From Rubrobacter_F sp035642415 (lineage in GTDB: Bacteria > Actinomycetota > Rubrobacteria > Rubrobacterales > Rubrobacteraceae): DNA of 24,000 nt. Of the stretch, positions 1 through 6,986 are shown piece after piece. The translations under genes were made by a program, and so were the position numbers. The stretch covers positions 1 to 24,000 of the forward strand of contig DASQSI010000371.1 of assembly GCA_035642415.1 (NCBI GenBank), in the 5' to 3' direction. Position 1 is the first letter of the stretch. Each line of letters opens with the position of its first letter. The notes under the pieces were generated by a model, which searched no databases, had not been told where the DNA came from, and was given only the letters and a program-made list of their open reading frames with translations.

Positions 1-824
1 CCGGTACAGTGCTCTGAAAGACCATGGCCCCGGTTATGTTGCCCAAAGCCAGCGTATCTTTATTCTCTCCAAGCCAGACGACGGAATTGAACTTCTCTGG
101 TAGCTCCGTAGCCAGAGGCGCGAGTATCAACGAGATCAGACCTGCCGGTATCCCAAGCGACGCCGAACCTTTCTCCACGCCGTCCACGAAATAGTGGGCC
201 CCCACCGCCATCACCACCAGCGACCCTAGGACCTGAGCGACGACAGCAAGAAGCGGCGGTTGGTCACTGAAAGGCCACAGCCACAGCTTCTCAGGCACCT
301 CCTCGAGACTCTCACCTCCGAACGCCACGGTTCGCACGACGTAGAAGACGTACGCCCCGACCAGCAAGATTGCTAGGGTTACCTTCAAGAAGAACGGCAA
401 CGGTACAACGCCGGCCCCGGCAGCTAGAGCGAAGAATACGGCAAAAAACGCTATATCTCGGAAGGCGGTTCTCTTGTCTATGCTAACCTCCGCGCCGCTA
501 TCCCTGTGGTGCCGAAAGCCGAGCGTGGCGGCGCCTACGACGAACATGGCGAGCGTGGTCAGGAGGAACGGTGCCCCAAGGATAGCCCCAACCCCTATTT
601 CGCTGCTCACGCTGGGGTCCCCACCAACAATCAAGGCCCCTAATAGGGCAACTATAGGAATCATAGTCTCCGGCAGGGCGGTGCCCACCGCGGCGAGCAC
701 GCTCCCTACCGCCCCCCGCCCCCAACCTGTCGCCGAGTATCTCTATGGAGTTGGTAAACAGAGAGGCTGCCCCCAGGATGGCGACCACGGAGAGAAGTAA
801 CTGTATGAGGGTCACCTCGGACAC
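1..824 (-). CDS. Sodium/calcium antiporter (NCX/CaCA family), 3' end outside window, apparent frameshift
   Basis: This is a membrane cation exchanger of the CaCA family, which swaps Ca2+ for Na+ or H+ across the cytoplasmic membrane. The minus-strand translation shows the first family repeat with AVGTALPETM and, near the left edge, the second repeat with APLATELPEKFNSVVW, followed by GNITGAMVF. Hydrophobic helices lie between them. The reading frame changes once. Residues 1-36 or so (MSEVTLIQLL...ILGDRLG) are in one frame and everything from AVGSVLAAVG leftwards is in another. The switch falls in a G-rich run, C-rich on the + strand, around 711-722. Apart from this the frame is open to position 1. 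GTG at 824 is the longest start, but GTG at 815 has AAAGG eight bases upstream and gives a normal amino-terminus (MTLIQLLLS). It is divergent from larB. The frameshift may be a sequencing error or a real mutation. The family call is firm and the intactness is not. Confidence 0.85.
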
Positions 825-915
825 CTTTCTCTAAGTCGTCGCGTGATCCTGCTACAACCATAAGGCTGGATACACATGATTCTACTTCCTTGCGAAGGGG
901 GTTACACTAAGCCCT
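825..915 (+). promoter_or_regulatory. Divergent intergenic region; probable leaderless promoter of larB
   Basis: These 91 bases separate the minus-strand antiporter from larB. A TACACT hexamer at 903-908 resembles a -10 box and ends exactly seven bases before the GTG of larB. Transcription would then begin at or next to the start codon. The purine-rich AGGGGG at 896-901 is 14 bases from the GTG, too far to be a normal ribosome binding site, which fits a leaderless message of the kind common in actinobacteria. No good -35 box is visible, only a weak TTCTAC at 880-885. The promoter is an inference. Confidence 0.4.
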
Positions 916-1728
916 GTGCTCGAACCACCAAACGACCTAGAAAAGATACTGGGTGCCGTCGCCGAGGGTAACCTCTCCCCTCCCGAAGCCGCCGAGCGCT
1001 TAAGACGCGGAGAGGTCCGCTATCTGGAGGGGTTCGCAGCGCTGGACCTCGGCCGCGCGAAGCGTAAAGGGGTACCCGAGATCGTCTACGCCCCTGGCAA
1101 GACGCCCGAAGGGGTAGCCATGATCTGCGCCTCCATGTTGGAGCGCAGAAAGCGGGTCATTGTGAGCAATCCGAGCACGAAGCAAGAAGAGGCACTTCGT
1201 AAGGCACTTCCCGGCGTCTCCATCGAACGCGCAGGTAGAGCACTCGTCGCCGGAACGGGCGCACCCACGCCGACCGGCGGGCGCGTCGTCGCGATAAGCG
1301 CCGGCACCTCGGACGTGCCGGTCCTGGAAGAGGCCGTCGCGATAGCCAAAGAGATGGGTGTTGCCGTAAAGAGCTTTCACGATGTAGGTGTCGCGGGTCT
1401 TCACCGCCTTGCCGGCCCATTAGAGGAACTACGCACCTTCAACCCTGACTGTGTTATCGTCGCCGCAGGTATGGAGGGAGCGCTAGCAAGCGTGGTCTCG
1501 GGGCTCGTCGCTGTGCCGGTTGTAGGTCTCCCGACTTCGATCGGCTACGGCCTCGGCGGAGACGGTATCGCTGCCATCCTCGGTATGCTAGGGAGTTGCT
1601 CCCCAGGCCTCTCCGTCGTCAACGTGGACAACGGTGTCGGCGCTGGCGCTACCGCCGCCCTCATAGCCAATCGTGCCGCACGCCGCGAGAATCCTGGCTG
1701 CGACCGCTCCTCTGGCTCCGATCTTTAG
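916..1728 (+). CDS. larB: LarB, pyridinium-3,5-biscarboxylic acid mononucleotide synthase
   Basis: LarB carboxylates and hydrolyses nicotinic acid adenine dinucleotide in the first step of making the nickel-pincer nucleotide cofactor of lactate racemase and related LarA enzymes. It is cytoplasmic. The 270-residue protein has the family layout: an amino-terminal helical part (ILGAVAEGNLSPPEAAERL) and a carboxy-terminal PurE-like domain. In that domain I see VVAISAGTSDVPVLEEAV, KSFHDVGVAGLHRL, VIVAAGMEGALASVVSGL, PVVGLPTSIGYG and NVDNGVGAGATAAL, all typical of LarB rather than PurE. Length is normal for the family. The start is GTG without a close Shine-Dalgarno sequence. thpR follows ten bases after the stop, so the two are probably cotranscribed. 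No larC, larE or larA lies in the window, so these would have to be elsewhere. Confidence 0.93.
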   Translation: MLEPPNDLEKILGAVAEGNLSPPEAAERLRRGEVRYLEGFAALDLGRAKRKGVPEIVYAPGKTPEGVAMICASMLERRKRVIVSNPSTKQEEALRKALPGVSIERAGRALVAGTGAPTPTGGRVVAISAGTSDVPVLEEAVAIAKEMGVAVKSFHDVGVAGLHRLAGPLEELRTFNPDCVIVAAGMEGALASVVSGLVAVPVVGLPTSIGYGLGGDGIAAILGMLGSCSPGLSVVNVDNGVGAGATAALIANRAARRENPGCDRSSGSDL

Positions 1729-1738
1729 GCAAGGTTAG

Positions 1739-2311
1739 GTGCGGGCCTTCGTCGCCATCTTCCCACCACCGGAGCTCCAAGCAGCGGTCACCGGAGCGCT
1801 CGAAACGGTGCAGCGACTCGACGATAAGGTACGGTGGGTCAGACCCGAGAACATTCACCTGACCCTGAGGTTTCTAGGCAACGTCCAGGAGGAGACTTTG
1901 GGAAACCTTGGCGCTGCGTTGGAGGAGACTTGCGCCGGACACAAACCTTTCGACATCGGTTTGGTGAGGCTTGGGGCCTTCCCGTCGGCGCGGCGTGCCC
2001 GTATCTTGTGGATCGGCGTCGATGCAGGCTCCGATCAGCTACGCGCTCTGGCCGCGGACCTCGGATCTGCCCTCATACCCTTGGGCTTCGAACGCGAAAA
2101 ACGCGCCTTCACACCGCATCTGACGCTCGGACGCGTCCGAAGCCGTCCAGTGAACTTCGACGGCCTGCCAACGACCATAGGGGATCTGAGGTTCCGGGTC
2201 CGGCACATCGAGCTAATAGAGAGCACTCTCTCCCCCGAAGGAGTCACCTACCGAACTATCCAAGCCTTCGCCTTGAAAGGAGAGGGGATAAAGAATGATC
2301 TCAAAGCCTAA
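1739..2311 (+). CDS. thpR: RNA 2',3'-cyclic phosphodiesterase (2H phosphoesterase family)
   Basis: ThpR-type proteins open RNA 2',3'-cyclic phosphates and are homologous to the archaeal and bacterial 2'-5' RNA ligases. The 190-residue sequence has the two HxTx signatures that define the 2H superfamily: HLTLRFLG with His40 and Thr42, and HLTLGRVR with His127 and Thr129. The amino-terminus (MRAFVAIFPP) and the segment ARILWIGVDAG are also typical, and the length is normal. Translation starts at GTG ten bases after the larB stop, with AAGG just upstream, so it looks like the second gene of a larB-thpR operon. No functional link between cofactor synthesis and RNA end processing is evident. It is convergent with the next gene, with 156 bases between them in which I see no strong hairpin. 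Confidence 0.93.
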   Translation: MRAFVAIFPPPELQAAVTGALETVQRLDDKVRWVRPENIHLTLRFLGNVQEETLGNLGAALEETCAGHKPFDIGLVRLGAFPSARRARILWIGVDAGSDQLRALAADLGSALIPLGFEREKRAFTPHLTLGRVRSRPVNFDGLPTTIGDLRFRVRHIELIESTLSPEGVTYRTIQAFALKGEGIKNDLKA

Positions 2312-2467
2312 AAGAAGACGAGAGGACCTACGCTTATGAGGACGAAGAGTAGCGTCAGAATCGTGATGACCATCATAATGAAGGTGGTTCCGCTCACAAG
2401 GTTACGCCTTACGACAGGTATCTGCAGCTATCATTTTATCCTTCAGGCAGGCGTGCGACCAGAGCTT

Positions 2468-3019
2468 CTAAAATTCGTTCTGATAAAACACCCGCCTGGG
2501 CGGTGGGAGCGCGTTCTGTTCGACGAGTCGTAAGCGAAGGGTATGGAACTCCTCGGCTTTATTGGAAGCAAGCCGTACGTTAGGATCAGGATGCCAGCGA
2601 AGCGCCAGGATGGCGTCGATGGCGGCCTCGACGCTGATCCGGTCAGCCCCCCAAACCGGACGCGGCTCTTTGTAGAAAATCCTGCATTCGTAGGCCTCTT
2701 GTGCCACGTCATAAGATATAAGGATCATCTCCGGGCGCGCGATCGCCGCATGTGGAACGTTCCGCAACTCATATAACACCTTCCGGCGCCGGTAAACCTC
2801 TCGCTGCCACTCGTCACGCATAATCTGCACAAACTCGTCACCCTCGACTATAGAGTAAGCTCCGTCGCGAGATTTCTCGGCTGCCCGTACCCACCGCTCA
2901 ACACCCTCCAGATCCAGACACACATTGCAAACCGGGCACTGAAACCTCGATCCCGGAACGGCTCTTAAGCCCTTTAGGTGCAGGCAATTCTCCGCAGCAT
3001 TCTCCATGCAACTGCCCAT
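2468..3019 (-). CDS. Unknown protein with a cysteine cluster (possible zinc ribbon)
   Basis: I do not recognise this 183-residue protein. Near the amino-terminus it has CLH (Cys12, His14) and then FQCPVCNVCLDLEG with Cys28, Cys31 and Cys34, a CxxC arrangement that could bind zinc with the earlier Cys/His pair. The rest is mixed charged and hydrophobic sequence with no membrane helix or signal peptide (for example EWQREVYRRRKVLYEL and ISVEAAIDAILALRWHP). ATG at 3019 has AGG five bases upstream, and a second ATG at 3007 is possible. The gene stands alone on the minus strand between two plus-strand units, and a 13-bp inverted repeat lies just upstream (3052-3088). It could be a small regulatory or nucleic-acid-binding protein, but nothing in the sequence proves this. 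That it is a real gene is likely because the frame is long and the composition protein-like. Confidence 0.6.
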   Translation of the reverse strand: MGSCMENAAENCLHLKGLRAVPGSRFQCPVCNVCLDLEGVERWVRAAEKSRDGAYSIVEGDEFVQIMRDEWQREVYRRRKVLYELRNVPHAAIARPEMILISYDVAQEAYECRIFYKEPRPVWGADRISVEAAIDAILALRWHPDPNVRLASNKAEEFHTLRLRLVEQNALPPPRRVFYQNEF

Positions 3020-3320
3020 TGTACCTGGTTCTGGCGGAAACGCGACCCTAACCTATAGTTTTAGGATAGTCTATGCTTAAACTATAGGATTATGACCGAG
3101 CTCGGCTGATTGGAGCACGGTGATCCTGGGCATTGCTGCAAAGTTTTACGGGCAAAGGACACATATTGGAGGTCCTACGCCGAGGTGGATGCCGAATATT
3201 GCGATATGTAATTCTCCTTAAAGTGCACGGCAAGGTTGGTTTGAGCTCGTAACGAGACGCATAGAATCGGCTCTCGTATAAAGCTGCGGCCAAGATCGAA
3301 GCAGGCTTGTTAGGGATTGG
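3020..3320. other. Intergenic region between divergent genes
   Basis: No gene is supported in these 301 bases. They are more AT-rich than the flanks. They hold the inverted repeat at 3052-3088 listed separately and a short palindrome CCGAGCTCGG near 3098. Upstream of the lipid kinase gene an AGGGA stands four bases before its GTG. Confidence 0.6.
3052..3088. promoter_or_regulatory. 13-bp inverted repeat, possible operator
   Basis: CCTATAGTTTTAG at 3052-3064 and CTTAAACTATAGG at 3076-3088 form an inverted repeat with one mismatch and an 11-base spacer. The arms are AT-rich, include TATAGT/ACTATA elements that could serve as -10 boxes in either direction, and end about 33 bases before the ATG of the zinc-ribbon-like gene. 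There is no T-run typical of a terminator. An operator overlapping a promoter is the best guess. Confidence 0.4.
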
Positions 3321-4268
3321 GTGGTTATTCTTCGGGCTGATATTCTTCGCGACATGACGCTTGAGCGACGCGTGGCGCATCTTGTATTAAACCCTGTCGC
3401 CGGCAAAGGACGAGCGATGATTAGTCGGGAATATATCTCCGCCTATCTAGAAGAGCAGGAGATGGCGGTCACATGGCACGTAACCCAGAACCCAGGGCAC
3501 GCAGAACGTATCGTTTCAAGGCTTCCAGACGAGACGCTGATAGTGGCAGTAGGAGGAGACGGAACGGTACACGAGATAGCAACGGCGTGCGTAGATACCA
3601 GGCGGGTGATGGGGATATTGCCGGCAGGCAGCGGCAACGACTATGCCAAGGCGCTCGGGATCGGGACGAACCTTGAACGAGCGCTGGGGGTTATCGCCAG
3701 GGGCACGGTACGAGTCGTGGATGCAGGCGAGGTCAACGGGGTCCGGTTCAATAACGGGCTCGGGATCGGGTTTGACGCCGAGGTCGCTGCGGGGGTTGCG
3801 GATGCGCCAGCGTATCTCGGAGGGTTCGGGAGATATCTGTGGTCCGTCGGGCGTCTACTCTGGGGCTTCGAGTGCCACAAGGCGTGTTTAAAGATTGATA
3901 GCAGGTTAGAGATCACAGCCGAAACCATCCTCGTTGCGGCAGCGCTCGGAACGACCTACGGGGCGCGTTTCAAGCTCGCGCCTGGCTCAAGCCTAGATGA
4001 CGGAGCGTTCGACGTAGTGTGGAGCGAGGAGGTAAGCAGGACGGAGATACTACGCCTCATACCAGCCGTGCTCCGAGGTACGCACCTTACGCATCCGAAG
4101 ATACACTTTGCCCGGACCTCCGAGATCGAGGTGTCCCTAGAAGCACCGACCCTAGCGCACGTGGATGGCGAGATGCTCCCTCAAACCCGTAACTTCCGGG
4201 CGCGGGTGCTACCAAACTCTTTACGCGTTTTAGCACCACATAACCTGCGATGGAGCACCAGGCGGTAG
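3321..4268 (+). CDS. Diacylglycerol kinase-type lipid kinase (DagK/YegS/BmrU family)
   Basis: The protein belongs to the soluble diacylglycerol kinase family, which phosphorylates lipid alcohols with ATP at the membrane surface and recycles diacylglycerol into phospholipid synthesis. It shows LVLNPVAGKGRA near the start, the catalytic VAVGGDGTVHEIA, the glycine-rich GILPAGSGNDYAKALG, and NGLGIGFDAEVAAG, all in family order. The carboxy-terminal segment with LAPGSSLDDGAFDVVW and LAHVDGEM completes the fold. At 315 residues it has the usual length. GTG at 3321 has AGGGA four bases upstream. ATG at 3354 is an alternative that would remove eleven residues but has no ribosome binding site. Substrate (diacylglycerol or another lipid) cannot be fixed from sequence. 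Confidence 0.9.
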   Translation: MVILRADILRDMTLERRVAHLVLNPVAGKGRAMISREYISAYLEEQEMAVTWHVTQNPGHAERIVSRLPDETLIVAVGGDGTVHEIATACVDTRRVMGILPAGSGNDYAKALGIGTNLERALGVIARGTVRVVDAGEVNGVRFNNGLGIGFDAEVAAGVADAPAYLGGFGRYLWSVGRLLWGFECHKACLKIDSRLEITAETILVAAALGTTYGARFKLAPGSSLDDGAFDVVWSEEVSRTEILRLIPAVLRGTHLTHPKIHFARTSEIEVSLEAPTLAHVDGEMLPQTRNFRARVLPNSLRVLAPHNLRWSTRR

Positions 4269-4371
4269 GATCTGGAGGAGATAGAAAAGCGGCACGGCTT
4301 CTAAAAGCCTTCGGGTTGTGGTAAAACCATCTTCCATCGGGCAAGATATGCAGGGGACGGGTGCAAGAAGT

Positions 4372-5238
4372 ATGAAAGCCTTCGTTTTTCCAGGGCAGGG
4401 CGGCCAAGTGCTCGAGCCTGAGCCCCGACTGTTGCCGACGATCCGACGGGTCGTTGGGGAGCACATCCCGGACCAGGTTAAGATCTTCGCACGCGCGGCT
4501 CGAGACTCCGACGAGAGTCGTAAGCTAAACCTTTGCCCGGACGTGGTGGCCGGACATTCTTTGGGCGAGTACGGCGCAGCCTACGCCGCCGGGTGCTTCG
4601 ACTTCGAGACGGGGCTCTGGCTCGTCGCTCAGCGCGACCACTTTCTCGCCGAGGCTGCCAAAGATACACCAGGCGGCATGGTTGCGATCCTCAAGGCCGA
4701 CCCTGCAGAGGTAGAGAAAGTCCTCGGGGGTTCGAAACACTCTGTGGTGGCCAACTACAACTCGCCCTGCCAGACCGTAATCTCGGGGCTCAAAGGCGCC
4801 TTAGGTGATGCAGTCTCCAAGATTCGAGGGCGTGCAATCCACCTAAACGTCCCTTTCGCGGCCCATTCACCATACGTAGCTACCGCCGGGGAGAAGATGC
4901 GGGGTGTCCTGGATTTGGTCGAGTTCCAGCAGCCCGAAGTCCCCATTGTGAGTGCTATGGATGGCAGTGTCCTCGAAACAGCGGACGCAGTAAAACAAGC
5001 TCTAAAGAGTCAGATGGTCGCACCGGTCCGGTGGATCAGGGTCGTCGAAACCCTGGCCCGAATGCGAGTCGAAGAGTGGATAGAACTCGGAGGAGGCAGC
5101 GTCTTGACCCGGATGCTTAAGGACTTCGAGCTCCCCTCGCTTAAAGGTACAACCTTTGAGGATTTGCGTACCTGTCTCTCCCAGCAAGCTCAGAACCTTC
5201 TGCCTGGCAAGGACGGGACAAAAACAACCTCTTGCTAA
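4372..5238 (+). CDS. fabD: FabD-type malonyl-CoA:ACP acyltransferase, shortened amino-terminal part
   Basis: Family members move malonyl groups from CoA to acyl carrier protein for fatty acid or polyketide synthesis. The protein has FVFPGQGGQ, the nucleophile elbow VAGHSLGEYGAAYA, the arginine of LVAQRDHFLAEA, ANYNSPCQTVISG, a histidine in PFAAHSPYV, and the end motif WIELGGGSVLTRML. It is unusual in the stretch between the GQG loop and the GHSLG elbow, which is about 50 residues instead of about 80. The usual TxxxQPAL helix is absent. From ATG 4372 the protein has 288 residues against roughly 310 for FabD. The frame is open back to GTG 4318, but MKAFVFPGQG is the family start. No acpP, fabF or fabH is adjacent, so a role in normal fatty acid synthesis is not shown by context. 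It could be a specialised acyltransferase. Confidence 0.78.
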   Translation: MKAFVFPGQGGQVLEPEPRLLPTIRRVVGEHIPDQVKIFARAARDSDESRKLNLCPDVVAGHSLGEYGAAYAAGCFDFETGLWLVAQRDHFLAEAAKDTPGGMVAILKADPAEVEKVLGGSKHSVVANYNSPCQTVISGLKGALGDAVSKIRGRAIHLNVPFAAHSPYVATAGEKMRGVLDLVEFQQPEVPIVSAMDGSVLETADAVKQALKSQMVAPVRWIRVVETLARMRVEEWIELGGGSVLTRMLKDFELPSLKGTTFEDLRTCLSQQAQNLLPGKDGTKTTSC

Positions 5239-5262
5239 GAACAAAAGGAATCAGAAAACAAA

Positions 5263-5292
5263 AGAGCCGGGGGTACATGTACCCCCGGCTCT
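5263..5292 (-). terminator. Strong intrinsic terminator of the RnfC-like gene
   Basis: A perfect 30-base palindrome lies between two convergent genes. As RNA it forms a 13-bp GC-rich stem with a CAUG loop. On the minus strand it is followed by TTTGTTTTC, so it ends the minus-strand RnfC-like transcript about 20 bases after its stop codon. The plus-strand side lacks a T-run, so for the fabD-like gene it could only be a weak or shared stop. Confidence 0.85.
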
Positions 5293-5311
5293 CGGTAGAA
5301 TCTCTGGTCGC

Positions 5312-6415
5312 TTACCGGGCTGCTTCTGCCTCGGTCTCGATACGTGCCTCCTCCTGGCTAACGGCACCGCCGGAGATGGCGACAATGTCCTCCTCGATCG
5401 AAGAGACTGTACCATCCATGCTTGCCCAGACGCCGACGCTGAAGCCTTCGTCTACCGGCTCCCCGATCTTCTGCTCGTACTCTACCTCGTCACCCTCGGT
5501 GACGAGTGGCTCGGCTGGCTTCAGGAAACGACCGCCCAAGGGCAGATGTACGCCCGAGACCTTATTGACAAGCGAGACTATACCCTCCTCGGGATTCTTG
5601 GTCTTTATGTCGGCGTATTCCTTGCTCGGAGTACCTTTGGGGATCAGCAAAAAGCCATTCGTCGTTCGGCGAACATAGGCATCGTCCGTCCCGAGTTCTT
5701 CTATGCCCATCTCGTTTAGGTATGGGCCACCGTCGATCACGGAGAGGTGGCCCGAGTGCTCAACACCTACCCCCGCCGTCCTGACGACTTCCGTCGCCGA
5801 AGCACCGAGCGGTACCTCGAAGATCTTGAGTTCTATATCCTCGCCGAAGACCTGGAGGAACTTCGTGGTGACAGGCTTGCCAAGGAAGAGCGCATTGTAG
5901 ATGTTCAGGAGGGTCTCGGAGTTGTTAACGATTATGCCCACATCTAGGGGCAATCCTGGACGCTTGGATCCGTCGGGCATCTCCACCCGGCGCGGTACCT
6001 TCTCCTCGGTGGCGTGCTTAATGAGGGTCTTCTCTTCGCCCAGAGAATACTTGTCCGGGACATAGCGGACATCATAGAGACCGTCGGCGTGTTCTTGGTA
6101 CTTTGCAAACCACTCCCGGTCTTTCTCGTGTACACCCATAGAGATCTGCTCGATCCCGAAGACGGCCTTCAGCACCTCATAGACCTGGAGGAACGCGTCG
6201 AAGTACTCCCGATGAATCACCTTGTCCGCCCAATAGCCGGGCTCGCTCTCGGTAGCGTTAACGATCAGGTGCGGCTGCGGGTTCTTATACTTGAAGTACG
6301 TAGGGAACCCCCCGCCTCCCGCACCTACGATGCCGGCTTGGCGCATAATCTCTACAGCCTCTTCCCGGCTCAGTGCCTTGACCTCGTCAAGCGTGCGCTT
6401 CTTCAATTCGAGCAC
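5312..6415 (-). CDS. RnfC/PrdC-like flavin-nucleotide-binding protein without cysteines
   Basis: The protein resembles the NuoF/RnfC (Complex I 51-kDa) module, which binds FMN and NAD(H), and is closest in layout to PrdC-type electron-transfer proteins. It begins with GIVGAGGGGFPTYFK, followed by VNATESEPGYWADK, where RnfC and NuoF have a glycine-rich nucleotide loop and an acidic FMN loop. A central IIVNNSETLLNIYNAL follows, then an SLBB-like part (EVPLGASATEVVRTAGV) and a carboxy-terminal lipoyl-like sandwich (LPLGGRFLKPAEPLVTEGDE, ASMDGTVSSIEED). In RnfC the sandwich is amino-terminal. All 367 residues contain no cysteine, so it cannot hold the iron-sulphur clusters of RnfC. It starts at GTG 6415 with GGAGG ten bases upstream. 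No proline or glycine reductase genes are nearby. Function beyond a redox or scaffold role is unknown. Confidence 0.75.
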   Translation of the reverse strand: MLELKKRTLDEVKALSREEAVEIMRQAGIVGAGGGGFPTYFKYKNPQPHLIVNATESEPGYWADKVIHREYFDAFLQVYEVLKAVFGIEQISMGVHEKDREWFAKYQEHADGLYDVRYVPDKYSLGEEKTLIKHATEEKVPRRVEMPDGSKRPGLPLDVGIIVNNSETLLNIYNALFLGKPVTTKFLQVFGEDIELKIFEVPLGASATEVVRTAGVGVEHSGHLSVIDGGPYLNEMGIEELGTDDAYVRRTTNGFLLIPKGTPSKEYADIKTKNPEEGIVSLVNKVSGVHLPLGGRFLKPAEPLVTEGDEVEYEQKIGEPVDEGFSVGVWASMDGTVSSIEEDIVAISGGAVSQEEARIETEAEAAR

Positions 6416-6561
6416 AATTAGTTATCCTCCGTAAAAGTCATCCGACAAGTCACTTATAGTTACAAACTGCGCTAAATCATCCTAGAAAGTATACCCCCTG
6501 CATCTTTGTGTTGCTAGAAGAACACGCTACGAAAGTCGCTTTCTGATAAACTCAAAGCAGT

Positions 6562-6786
6562 ATGAAGCTCTCGAGACGCACAGCGAACATACTACTCGCC
6601 ATAGGCCTTTTTATGCTTTTCTCTTGGGGCACGCGTGCCTACACGTGGTACGCCAACGACCTGCAAGCGCAGCCAGGCTACCTGCCCTTCGTGCATTTTC
6701 CACTCATACTGATCTCGCTTGCCATAGGTGGCTACCTCGCTTACCTGGGCATCAAGGGTCGCAAGGCCACCCGACGCCCCACCTAG
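6562..6786 (+). CDS. Small two-helix membrane protein, SCO4848-like
   Basis: The 74-residue protein has two probable membrane helices, about residues 9-26 (ILLAIGLFMLFSWGTRAY) and 42-64 (VHFPLILISLAIGGYLAYLG), and a basic tail (KGRKATRRPT). The amino-terminus MKLSRR, the Trp/Tyr-rich loop and the spacing match my memory of the SCO4848 family of actinobacterial membrane proteins, whose function is not known. It stands alone, divergent from the RnfC-like gene with 146 bases between the two. No good ribosome binding site precedes the ATG. A TAAACT at 6547-6552 might be a -10 box close to the start. The family assignment rests on recall of a short sequence. Confidence 0.6.
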   Translation: MKLSRRTANILLAIGLFMLFSWGTRAYTWYANDLQAQPGYLPFVHFPLILISLAIGGYLAYLGIKGRKATRRPT

Positions 6787-6986
6787 CGCTCTAGCAGACT
6801 CTGTGGAGCACCTTCGCGACCGTCGGCCCGTCTCGTAGTGCAGGATCCCCGAAAGAGTTTGGCTATCCCCTATGGTTCTTCGTCAGCGACGGGCGCCTTC
6901 GAAACGGCGCTTAGGTCCTTCTTCGCCATGCTCGCGAGGGTCGGGGGCTTCTTCAAGATCCGTCCGCACGGCTAGCTGTACAGGCT

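Noticed and set aside
2488..2506. CCCGCC...GGCGGTGGG hairpin as a terminator
   Set aside because: It lies inside the coding part of the unknown minus-strand gene and has no T-run.
2336..2533. 65-residue plus-strand frame after thpR
   Set aside because: It overlaps the 3' end of the minus-strand unknown gene and has no ribosome binding site or motif.
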